A program made the translations under genes and the position numbers. DNA of 18,993 bases from the NCBI GenBank assembly GCA_002887195.1, contig PJAB01000931.1:1-18993 (forward strand), read 5' to 3'. The stretch is from Chrysochromulina parva (Eukaryota; Haptophyta; Prymnesiales; Chrysochromulinaceae). This document shows, piece after piece, positions 7,943-15,175 of the stretch (the stretch's first letter is position 1; each line of letters opens with the position of its first letter). The notes beneath the pieces were generated by a model that was given only the letters and a program-made list of their open reading frames with translations, was not told where the DNA came from and did no database searches.

Positions 7943-7984
7943 ACCCTCGCTATGCTGCCAAGGACCCTCGCTATGCTGCCCAGG
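7943..7984 (+). repeat. 21-bp tandem duplication spanning the channel start
   Basis: ACCCTCGCTATGCTGCCAAG plus one base (7943-7963) is repeated at 7964-7984 with one mismatch. It provides two candidate initiator ATGs in the same frame (7952 and 7973) and the peptide MLPRTLAMLPRTE. Confidence 0.85.
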
Positions 7985-10465
7985 ACAGAACGGCGACGGC
8001 GAGAGCAGCTGTATACGAACAACGGGCGCGAGCCGAGCCGCTGCCAATGGGTCATCGATCCACGCGTCACAGAGTGGATCGCCTACTGGGACTTGGCGAT
8101 GGGCTTGGCGCTCATCTACACTGCGATGGCGACGCCCGTCGAAGTCGCCTTCTTGGTCCCACAAACAGACGACTCACGCTGGCAGGACGGGCTCTTCCTA
8201 TGCAACCGCGTCGTCGACCTCGTCTTCATCTGGGACCTGCATCTCCAGTTCCGCATCGCCTTCAAGAGCGAGAGCGCCGAGGAGGGCATCAGGTGGCACA
8301 CGCGGCCGCGCGAAATTGCGCGCCACTACTTGCTCTCGTCGTGGTTCTGTGTGGACGTGTTCTCGATCTTCACTTCGATCTTCGATTTGGGCGTGGTGGG
8401 CGGCACCGAAGGCGTCTTCGCGCTCCGCGTCGTGCGCATCCTGCGGCTGACGAAGCTCGTGCGCCTCGCACTCTCTTCGCGCATCTTCAAACGGTGGGAG
8501 TTGAGCGTCTCCATCAACTACGCGTACCTATCCATGGGGACAACGATGGTGGCGATCTTTCTCGGCTGTCATTGGATGGCATGCGTATGGGGCCTGCAGG
8601 CATCCTTTGCACCGCTCGAGTCATGGCCGCGAAGCAAGGCCTACTGCGTGCCCTGGGGCCACCCAGACGAGGCCACCGCGCGCGCGATGCTCGCGACGAA
8701 CTGCTCGGCGATCGCAAGCGCCGTGCACCGGAGGGCCGACCACTGCGAGATCGGCACTTGTACGGGCGGGGTGTGCTCTGGCGGCTTCAGCTGCGTCGAT
8801 GCCTGGTCGATGTACGCGTACTCACTCTACTTTTCCGTCATGACCATAACCTCCGTCGGGTATGGTGACATCACGGCGACACCTTTCAACCCGACGGAGC
8901 AGGTGATCGCGTCGGCCATAATGCTCGGCTCGGGCATGCTCTGGGGTTATCTGATCGGTACCTTCTGCGGGCTCGCAGCCAACCTCTCGCCCGCCGCCGC
9001 CGCCTTCCATGAGTCCCTCTCACAGCTGAACAGCTTCATGTCGACGCACCTCCTGCCCGCTGAGACGCGCTTCCGGCTGCGCGAGTACATGCACGAGATG
9101 GCGAACCTTCGCACGGGGTCGCAGTCGCGGCTCATGCTCAGCCACCTCTCGCCCGCGATGCAGGGCGAGGTGCTGTGGCTCATCCATCACAGGTGGATCC
9201 GCAAGGTGTGGTACTTACGGATGCTCTCGTCGCATCACGGCATGTTGATCCAGGTCGCGTCCAAGCTGGCCAACATGGTCTTCCCGCCGGCCGAGTTCTG
9301 CCCGTCGGGCTACATGTACATCGTGCAGCGTGGCTCGGTGCTCTGGGCGGGTCGAGTGATCCGCGAGGGCGGTGTGTGGGGCGATGACGTGATCCTCGAG
9401 TCTGAGGACCTGCAGCTCGACTTCCCAGCGCTCGCGGCCTCGTACCTGCTCGTATTCACCATCAACGGCGCCTCCGTCATGCAGACGATGCGCAACTTCC
9501 CCGAGGCGTACAACGAGTTCCACAGGGTGCGATCCCGCTGGCGCATCACGCGCGCCCTCGTACGGGAAGCCGAGCGGCGTGCCTTCAGAAGCGGCGCCCA
9601 GTTCCGCAACCGTCTGCGCCCGATCTATGACAAGCAGCTCGCGCGCGAGATGGACGAAAGGGCGCCCGGCCATTGGCGAAAGAAGCTGGACCTGAAGCTC
9701 GAGACAATGGCCGGCCACCTGCCAACTCTCGAGCAGACTACTTTGCATGCAGCGTCGCGGGGCAGTTCGGGCGCGATCGCTTCACTGTCGGGACGCCGTG
9801 CGCGCGCGCGCAAGGCCTCCGTCATTCCAAGGATGCCCCATGTGTGGGGCGTCAAGCACGTGCTTCCAGCTGACTTCGAGGCGCGGAGCAGGGCGGAGAG
9901 CTCGTCGCGCGGCTCCGTACTCTACGCTGCTAAGCAGATCGGCGTCGCCATCATGAAACAGCAGATGTCGGCCTCCGTCGAGGCGCAGGCGGATCACCCG
10001 CCACACCAGCTGCCCAATCTCTACAGCACGCACGCCGACGAGGACACGAGCGGCTGTGCGCATGCTCACGTGACGGCGGCTGCCGTCGAGCGACTCGAGA
10101 TGCGCCTTGCTAGCTCGCACGAGAAGCTCGAAGCGAGGATGTGCGAGCTCGAGAGACTCCTGCTCAGAGCGTTCGGCCCGTCCTCGGCGCTCGATGCCGC
10201 TTGCAACAGAGCCTCGGACCCCGGCGCCGTAAGTGCTCCAGCGCGTTTACAGCCGGGTGCAACACCGTGCTCCATCTGTACCAGACGGATTGGCCAGGGC
10301 AGTACCTCGACGGCGGCTTGGGAGGGGCCGCTCGCTCGCCTTTCTATTCTCGCCAAAGCCACCGGCGCTGGCGCCAGAGAGACGGCTTCTTGGGACGGAC
10401 CGCTCGCGGGCTTTCTCTTCTCCCCGGCGCCACCGCCGCGGGTGCCAGAGAGAGAGGATGTCTGA
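7952..10465 (+). CDS. Voltage-gated K+ channel, EAG/CNG superfamily
   Basis: Predicted 837-residue plasma-membrane channel. The open frame extends to a TTG at 7820; the ATG at 7952 is chosen. Segments: S1 about 46-67, S2 about 81-104, S3 about 126-146, S4 about 156-177 (ALRVVRILRLTKLVRLALSS, with basic residues roughly every third position), S5 about 190-216, a pore helix and filter containing TITSVGYGD (SVGYGD at 301-306), and S6 about 318-344. SVGYGD predicts K+ selectivity. The C-linker (about 345-445) leads to a beta-roll at about 446-510 with VWGDDVIL in place of the FGE cassette and no Arg at the phosphate-binding position, resembling the non-binding domain of EAG channels. No PAS domain precedes S1. 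The S5-pore turret is long and contains six Cys. The tail contains a short coiled coil (VERLEMRLASSHEKLEARM) and a duplicated segment. A GTAAGT at 10229 could be a donor, so the last 80 residues are less certain. Confidence 0.85.
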   Translation: MLPRTLAMLPRTERRRREQLYTNNGREPSRCQWVIDPRVTEWIAYWDLAMGLALIYTAMATPVEVAFLVPQTDDSRWQDGLFLCNRVVDLVFIWDLHLQFRIAFKSESAEEGIRWHTRPREIARHYLLSSWFCVDVFSIFTSIFDLGVVGGTEGVFALRVVRILRLTKLVRLALSSRIFKRWELSVSINYAYLSMGTTMVAIFLGCHWMACVWGLQASFAPLESWPRSKAYCVPWGHPDEATARAMLATNCSAIASAVHRRADHCEIGTCTGGVCSGGFSCVDAWSMYAYSLYFSVMTITSVGYGDITATPFNPTEQVIASAIMLGSGMLWGYLIGTFCGLAANLSPAAAAFHESLSQLNSFMSTHLLPAETRFRLREYMHEMANLRTGSQSRLMLSHLSPAMQGEVLWLIHHRWIRKVWYLRMLSSHHGMLIQVASKLANMVFPPAEFCPSGYMYIVQRGSVLWAGRVIREGGVWGDDVILESEDLQLDFPALAASYLLVFTINGASVMQTMRNFPEAYNEFHRVRSRWRITRALVREAERRAFRSGAQFRNRLRPIYDKQLAREMDERAPGHWRKKLDLKLETMAGHLPTLEQTTLHAASRGSSGAIASLSGRRARARKASVIPRMPHVWGVKHVLPADFEARSRAESSSRGSVLYAAKQIGVAIMKQQMSASVEAQADHPPHQLPNLYSTHADEDTSGCAHAHVTAAAVERLEMRLASSHEKLEARMCELERLLLRAFGPSSALDAACNRASDPGAVSAPARLQPGATPCSICTRRIGQGSTSTAAWEGPLARLSILAKATGAGARETASWDGPLAGFLFSPAPPPRVPEREDV
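10312..10455 (+). repeat. About 70-bp tandem duplication in the channel tail
   Basis: The stretch reading CGGCTTGGGAGGGGCCGCTC and ending GCCAGAGAGA is repeated as CGGCTTCTTGGGACGGACCG and on to GCCAGAGAGA. The peptides AWEGPLARLSIL and SWDGPLAGFLFS are the two copies, each followed by an Ala/Gly/Pro stretch and an (A/P)-R-E turn. The copies have diverged by substitution. Confidence 0.75.
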
Positions 10466-10795
10466 CTGAGATCTCGAGTCCACCAAGGAGTCCACTTCAT
10501 CTCCACCCCCACCCCGAGAGTCGGAGCTTGAACAGTTCTGTACACTGCACTCGTCAAGTAGTCTGTCGGCGGCATTGAGATGTGCGCGTCGCTCCCTGCC
10601 GAGGCGAGATGGCAAAATACGTGAGAACTTGAACGTGACGTGTCCTCGTTCGTTTCAGACTTTATCCAATGTGACCGAGGGAAACGTGTGTGTTAAGGAA
10701 TCATCCATTTACAGACATATTCACACTTCACACTCCGCATTCATGTTCATACTTGTCGGGCCCTGTGCCGATTCCTCCACCCGCGCGATCGCGAC
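10466..10795 (+). other. Spacer between channel and hydrolase genes
   Basis: No gene is visible in these 330 bases. The sequence becomes locally A+T-richer from about 10610. An ATG at 10742 (MFILVGPCADSS, in a different frame from the hydrolase) could be a short upstream open frame or part of a missed 5' exon with a signal sequence. No terminator or core promoter motif could be identified. Confidence 0.4.
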
Positions 10796-11971
10796 ATGTT
10801 CACCTGCGACGCGCTCACGCCCTCTCTGTGCTCACTCACTGTCAGAGAAGGCACTCTCCAGGTTCGAGGTCTCAACCTTACGTACTGGAAATACTCGGGC
10901 TCCAAGAAACCGACGGGTGAGCCCATCGTCATGGTTCACGGCGGGCCTGGCTGGAGTCACCACTACATGCTGCCGCTGAAGCAGCAAGCATGCCGCGGCC
11001 GTGACGTGTACTTCTACGATCAGATGGGCGCAGGGCTCTCTGAGCGGCCGGTGCCATCCGCCAAAACCTCAGCGCCGTGGCTCTTCGATCTCTCGTACTA
11101 CGCAGAGGAGCTCACGGCTCTGATTGCACACCTCGGTCTGACGCGTCACCACGTGCTCGGCTCGTCGTGGGGCACCATCGTCGCACAGCTCTATGCTCTG
11201 ACGCATCCAGCCGGCCTCTCAAGCCTCGTTCTCTCGGGCCCGCTCTCCGACGGTCAGCTCTACATTCGGTCGCAATGGGATGAGGCCGAGGGTAGCCTCG
11301 GCTCCCTGCCCCCCTTCGTCCAGCGCACGCTGAAGTCACTGGACGCAGCGGGCAGGTACGACTCGGCTGAGTACGTCGCGATCGTGCGCGCGCTCACGCC
11401 CTTTTTCACAGTGCGCACGACGCCGGCGCCCGACTGTTTCGAGACGGCCAATAACCTCATGAACTCCGAGATTTACGTGGGGATCCAAGGGGCCTCGGAG
11501 TTCACCATTGGAGGCGTGCTGAAGCATTGGAACATCACGGGTCAGCTCCCGGCGCTGGGCCATCTGCCGACGCTACTCACGTACGGTCGCTACGACACGA
11601 TGCGCCCACCGTTGATCCGCGCGATGGCGCGAGCGCTGCGGAATGCACGCCAGGTAGAGTTTCCTCATTCCGGCCACTGCTCGATGATCGATGATCCCGG
11701 GCTGATGAACGATGCGATTGACAGCTTCTTTTTGTGCGTGGAGCTCGGCGCTTGCTCGAAGCGGGCTGCGCATGAGCCGACCCATCACGTCACCGGCGCG
11801 TTCTTGCAGGTCGAGAGCGCGCCGTCACGAGCGCCGTTTATCGGGACGTCACCTGTCGCCTTGATGACGGCCGCTACAGCCATCTTCGTGGGTGGGGCGA
11901 GTGCAGGCTTCCTCATGGCTCGCAGGGGCCCTCCGTATCAGCTCCTGCCCCCAGCTCTTGGGCTTCTGTGA
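10796..11971 (+). CDS. Proline iminopeptidase-like alpha/beta hydrolase, C-terminal TM
   Basis: Predicted 391-residue serine hydrolase of peptidase family S33 (proline iminopeptidase/tricorn-interacting-factor type). HGGPG at residues 48-52 is the family's oxyanion-hole signature. GSSWG at 122-126 is the nucleophile elbow with Ser124. The Asp in LTYGRYDTMRP (D267) and the His in PHSGHCSMID (H294) complete the triad, and DQMGAGLSERP is the usual strand-4 motif. The enzyme would release N-terminal proline or act on small peptides or amides. The core ends near residue 320. A Ser/Pro linker and a hydrophobic helix (VALMTAATAIFVGGASAGFL, 354-373), followed by MARRG, then suggest a C-terminal membrane anchor, which soluble family members lack. 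The N-terminus shows no signal peptide from this ATG, so an upstream exon is possible. Confidence 0.85.
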   Translation: MFTCDALTPSLCSLTVREGTLQVRGLNLTYWKYSGSKKPTGEPIVMVHGGPGWSHHYMLPLKQQACRGRDVYFYDQMGAGLSERPVPSAKTSAPWLFDLSYYAEELTALIAHLGLTRHHVLGSSWGTIVAQLYALTHPAGLSSLVLSGPLSDGQLYIRSQWDEAEGSLGSLPPFVQRTLKSLDAAGRYDSAEYVAIVRALTPFFTVRTTPAPDCFETANNLMNSEIYVGIQGASEFTIGGVLKHWNITGQLPALGHLPTLLTYGRYDTMRPPLIRAMARALRNARQVEFPHSGHCSMIDDPGLMNDAIDSFFLCVELGACSKRAAHEPTHHVTGAFLQVESAPSRAPFIGTSPVALMTAATAIFVGGASAGFLMARRGPPYQLLPPALGLL

Positions 11972-12149
11972 CTATTCTGTGACACCTCTGCCCTGTGTGT
12001 GTCAGTCTCAGTGTCTGGATCGAGGATGCGATGGGGGGTGCGTTTGGGGGTGAACATGCTGATGACCAGGTCTGCGCAGAGCGCACTGCGGGGCTCCTGA
12101 GCATGTGCAGCGCGCTACATTCTTTTACCCGACGCTGAACGAAACGGGG

Positions 12150-12300
12150 AGTAGGGCGCCTAGAGGGAGACCTAGGGGGACCTTCCCGCTACACTCAGGT
12201 AATTACCAATTGGTAATTACCTCATAGGCTTTGAACACTGTGGGGCGCACTTTTTTGACCTAGGGGGACCTTCCCGCTACTCAGGTAATGGGATTACCGG
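12150..12300 (+). repeat. GGTAATTACC repeat family, array A (88-bp period)
   Basis: GACCTAGGGGGACCTTCCCG plus CTAC occurs identically at 12169-12192 and 12257-12280, a period of 88; a degraded third copy of the left flank (GGGCGCCTAGAGGGAGACC) starts near 12154. Each copy is followed by CTCAGGTAAT. The first unit carries ACACTCAGGTAATTACC (12191-12207), GTGGGGCGC and TTTTTTGACCTAGGGGG; the same blocks occur in the same order in the reverse complement of the repeat at 18875-18993. Compared with that unit, array A has an extra TTGGTAATTACC-type insertion that creates a long palindrome. Confidence 0.85.
12197..12222. repeat. 26-bp perfect palindrome
   Basis: Two GGTAATTACC palindromes joined by AATT form a sequence identical to its own reverse complement over 26 bases, with A and T as the outer pair. 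It can be read as two adjacent symmetric sites or as a cruciform. A related hairpin, GGTAAT-GGG-ATTACC, lies at 12284-12298. Confidence 0.95.
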
Positions 12301-12304
12301 GACA

Positions 12305-12571
12305 ATGAATGACGATGACGAAGCACGGGTCAACCAGCGCCTTCTCGGGCGCATGAACACACCCACACATCTCTCTGAGCGGGCAGTAACAGTGCCGTAC
12401 ACCGGTTGTCGCGTCTGTCGTGTTAACGTTCACACCTCACACGACGGTTGGTTGGTTCTCATGCTTATAGCGAGGGTGTGGCTCACTCGCTTGTCGGGTC
12501 ATGGTTGTTACGCAACAGAGCAAGCTCCGCAGCGATCCATTTGGGCAATGGTCGCCGTACGGCAGGCATGA
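12305..12571 (+). CDS. Possible small ORF or 5' exon, 88 residues
   Basis: ATG at 12305 opens an 88-residue frame beginning MNDDDEARVNQRLLGRMNTP, hydrophilic at first and hydrophobic in the middle (WLVLMLIARVW). It overlaps the start of the coiled-coil gene in another frame. The start context, TTACCGGGACA-ATG, resembles TACCGGTACA-ATG at the RNase H gene start. It may be an upstream open frame, a first exon of the next gene, or chance. No family was recognised. Confidence 0.25.
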   Translation: MNDDDEARVNQRLLGRMNTPTHLSERAVTVPYTGCRVCRVNVHTSHDGWLVLMLIARVWLTRLSGHGCYATEQAPQRSIWAMVAVRQA

Positions 12572-13637
12572 AGCTGAGGCCGACCCTGGCGAGTGGTTGC
12601 CTGTGTCGCAACCAAATGCAGCGCCGCCGCTGCATGGAGTGCCGAAAGAATACGGGCTGCGTGCAGTGGCCGCACAAGGCTATGGCTCGCGCGAGTCGTT
12701 ACTGAGCGAGAAATCGCTCCTGAGCGAGAACTCAGACTGGACGCCGCATCAAACAGTGGCTTTGCTCTCGACCCACCGTTCCGCCCCGACGTTCCGGCCG
12801 CGAAGTGCGCCGGCACATCGGCCAGCTCCACTTTTCTTGCTTAAGAGTGCGTCGACTGCATCTGTCGCTGCTCCGTGTCGACCTTCGTCTGCCGCTACAC
12901 CGTCCGGCGGTGGAAGTGCTTCGGGCCTTGCGTCTGGCGGTGATAGCGGCGCAGCGCTAGCCGCCTCTTTCACGCTCGCGAGCTCGATCGAGCTGGCTGG
13001 TGATAGCGCTACAGCGAGCCGCCTCAGGCCGCCTCGACCTCAGCCGAGTGTGCTGGGAGGTACTCGGCCATCCAGGACAGAGCTCTGGGCTGCCAAGAAG
13101 GCCGCCAAAGAAAGCCGTGGCCTCCAAGCTTCAGTGACGCAATCGAGGACCGAGCCCTGGGCCACGCAACAAGCTACCGGTATGAAGGAGAGGAGAAAGG
13201 TGTTGACGGATGGGCATCCCCAGGATGGGGAGGCGAATTCCGAGAGCATGCCTCAGGATCGGGTGAGCAGGTGGCACGGATCGACAGAAGCCCGCACTCA
13301 ACCCGACCCGCTGCTCGCAACCACGCAACGCGAGAACGTGCAGCGCCAGAGTAACGAGCTCTTCATGGCCCATAAGCTGGAGGAGATGAGTGCGCAGATC
13401 CTGCGCCTGGACGCGACCATACGCTCGAGGAACGAATGCATCGCGACCCTGACGCGCGAGCTGGACACGACGCGGCACGCGCTGCAGGTGGCAAACAGTC
13501 GCGTCTGGCAGCCCGGCGAGAATTGGCAGCCGGGCAAGTACGCTGGAACAAGCAGTGGGGTCGTGAATGGTGTTGGGGGATCAGATGAAGCTGAGCCAGT
13601 GCGCGTGTGCCGCGTCAGCATCAGCGTGCGTCGATGA
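12501..13637 (+). CDS. Hypothetical low-complexity protein, C-terminal coiled coil
   Basis: Predicted 378-residue protein, family not recognised. Residues 1-270 are mostly disordered: Ser/Ala/Pro-rich with short internal repeats (SLLSEKSLLSEN at 66-77; SRTELWAAKKAAKE and SRTEPWATQQATG near 191-227; PRSAPAHRPAP). Residues about 275-335 (QRENVQRQSNELFMAHKLEE onward to LQVANSRVW) have heptad spacing and charge typical of a coiled coil. The C-terminus has a WQPGENWQPGKYAG duplication. No membrane segment or signal is visible. It could be a cytoskeletal or flagella-associated protein, but that is a guess from composition only. The ATG at 12501 is the first in frame; the small open frame at 12305 could be a 5' exon. 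Confidence 0.5.
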   Translation: MVVTQQSKLRSDPFGQWSPYGRHEAEADPGEWLPVSQPNAAPPLHGVPKEYGLRAVAAQGYGSRESLLSEKSLLSENSDWTPHQTVALLSTHRSAPTFRPRSAPAHRPAPLFLLKSASTASVAAPCRPSSAATPSGGGSASGLASGGDSGAALAASFTLASSIELAGDSATASRLRPPRPQPSVLGGTRPSRTELWAAKKAAKESRGLQASVTQSRTEPWATQQATGMKERRKVLTDGHPQDGEANSESMPQDRVSRWHGSTEARTQPDPLLATTQRENVQRQSNELFMAHKLEEMSAQILRLDATIRSRNECIATLTRELDTTRHALQVANSRVWQPGENWQPGKYAGTSSGVVNGVGGSDEAEPVRVCRVSISVRR

Positions 13638-14026
13638 GTGCGCCAGTGGCGGCAACCTGTGGTCGGTCATCTATACTGCTACTTTTCGGTATTGTGTGAA
13701 TCCAGTTGCTGGTTCCCCATGTGTGTGTTTCGTCGGATCGTCGCGGACAGCGCGCACATCGTCCGTCTCCGTACTTACTACTTTCGCCTTCTACTTTGTA
13801 CTTAGTACTTTCGAAACAAAGTGAAGGTCAGTTGAAACGACACGCACGCGAACGCGCACCGACCAGCCAAGTCAAGTCAACCAGGCACACGTACGCGCAC
13901 CGGCCTCGTCGTGAAAAGGTGAGATCAGAACGGACTCGAACGAAAAGGTCAACAGCTCGACAACGCGCAAACGTGAGGAAGCTCGAGGCGAGGCAAAGCC
14001 CGTTCGCTCGGTTTGGTGCGGCCGCG
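13638..14026 (+). other. Leader region of the CIA30 gene
   Basis: No separate gene. The CIA30 frame is open backwards to a TTG at 13706, but that stretch encodes Arg/Thr-rich sequence without an ATG and is taken as 5' UTR or promoter. GTACTTACTACTTTCG (13771-13786) is repeated as GTACTTAGTACTTTCG (13798-13813), 15 of 16 identical, a candidate pair of regulatory sites. AAAAGGTGAGAT near 13913-13924 resembles a 5' splice site. Confidence 0.4.
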
Positions 14027-15175
14027 ATGTGGCCGCTGATGACCGCTGCGATCTCAATGCTGCTGCCCTCTTGTAGCATCCTACGACACCTGCCGCCTCG
14101 GGTCATGGTTCCCGCGATGTCGGCTGCAGCGGCGGCGGCGGCGGCACCACTGCTCACCCGCCGCGCTCCGCTCTTTTCCTTTGTTGGCGCCGGGCGGGAG
14201 GAGGCGCTCGGCATGTGGGAGCGTATCGACGATGTGATCATGGGCGGCGTCAGCAGCAGCCGACTCGTGCTCGCTACCGACGCGGCCGGCGGCGCCATCT
14301 TCGAGGGGCGCATCCGCGAGCAGGGTGGCGGCTTTTGTGGCCAGCGCATGAGGTTGCTCGCGGAGCCACTCGACCTCTCGTCGGCGTCCGGCATCTACCT
14401 GGACCTGGACGCGTGCCAGGTGGGCGTGGGCACGCGCGTTCTGAAGGTGGCCCTGCGCACGCGCCAGGACAGAGGCGAGGTTGTCTACCAACGAGCCTTC
14501 CAGCCGACCGCGCGCGGGCGTGAGCTCATCTATCTTCCCTTTGATGAGTTTCGTCTCGTGCGCGGCCCGCGGCTGGTGCCCGGCGTGCCGCCGCTCAGCC
14601 CACGCCAGGCCAACGAGACGTACCAGATCTCGCTCGTCGTCAGCAAGTTCGAGGTAAGTGAGACGGGTGCGCCACTGGCTTCGTTCAAGGAGGGACCCTT
14701 TGCCCTTCGCCTCTTCGAGGTGGGCACGTACGTGGAGGGCGCAGCGGGCGCAGCGGCGGCGACGGCGGCGGATGCGATGATCGCACCCGCGCCGGTGCCC
14801 GTCCCGAGGGCGCTGAGCGAGGCGGAGCAGGCAGCGGCCGCTTCGCCTCTGCTGCGTATCCTGCGGCCCGTGCTCGGGCTTCTCTTTGGAGAGGCGGCGC
14901 GCCGGAGGCGGGCGGCGACGCTCCTACTGCAGGGGCGCGGCACGGGCGCCTTTGGGCGCTGGCGGCTCGGGTGGGCTTGGCGGGCGGCCGGTACGGCCGG
15001 TCTGCTGGGCGCGGCTCGCACCACGTGCGCCCTCGCCCTTCGCGACGTTGCAGCGCTCGCCCTTACCCTGCCAGCGCAACTCCTTTTTCGCACTGTGGTG
15101 CTGGTGTCGCGAGCGGTGCGCTGGCTCAAGGCGCGGGTGAGCGGCGGGGCCGGGCAGAAGGCGGCGGTCGCGTGA
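14027..15175 (+). CDS. CIA30/NDUFAF1-like protein with membrane-associated tail
   Basis: Predicted 382-residue protein. The ATG at 14027 is the first in frame and begins MWPLMTAAISMLLPSCSILR, hydrophobic and basic as in an organelle or secretory presequence, followed by a poly-Ala tract (coded by GCG repeats). Residues about 60-235 match the CIA30 beta-sandwich domain: WERIDDVIMGGVSSSRL, IFEGRIREQGGGFCGQR, GIYLDLDA, ELIYLPFDEFRL and the terminal FKEGPFALRLFEVGTY. CIA30 proteins assist assembly of mitochondrial complex I; in plants and algae, relatives act in chloroplast biogenesis. The presequence could fit either organelle. Residues about 265-375 are an additional Ala/Arg/Leu-rich region with a hydrophobic helix (DVAALALTLPAQLLFRTVVL) that is not part of the domain. 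A GTAAGT within the domain (about 14654) lies in conserved coding sequence, so it is not taken as an intron. Confidence 0.8.
   Translation: MWPLMTAAISMLLPSCSILRHLPPRVMVPAMSAAAAAAAAPLLTRRAPLFSFVGAGREEALGMWERIDDVIMGGVSSSRLVLATDAAGGAIFEGRIREQGGGFCGQRMRLLAEPLDLSSASGIYLDLDACQVGVGTRVLKVALRTRQDRGEVVYQRAFQPTARGRELIYLPFDEFRLVRGPRLVPGVPPLSPRQANETYQISLVVSKFEVSETGAPLASFKEGPFALRLFEVGTYVEGAAGAAAATAADAMIAPAPVPVPRALSEAEQAAAASPLLRILRPVLGLLFGEAARRRRAATLLLQGRGTGAFGRWRLGWAWRAAGTAGLLGAARTTCALALRDVAALALTLPAQLLFRTVVLVSRAVRWLKARVSGGAGQKAAVA

Larger units (their letters stand above)
11972..12500. other. Repeat-bearing spacer with a possible small ORF
   Basis: The 529 bases between the hydrolase and the coiled-coil gene hold the GGTAATTACC repeat array (12150-12300) and then the start of a small open frame. 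The first 150 bases show GT-rich sequence (CCCTGTGTGTGTCAGTCTCA) typical of a 3' flank. No RNA gene was found. Confidence 0.5.

Noticed and set aside
7900..8868. 322-residue plus-strand frame inside the channel gene
   Set aside because: It is a shifted frame of the channel, extremely Arg/His/Leu-rich, with no domain; the channel frame has all six helices and the filter.
14640..14700. GTAAGT as an intron donor in the CIA30 gene
   Set aside because: Reading through preserves the conserved end of the CIA30 domain (FKEGPFALRL), so splicing there would remove family sequence.
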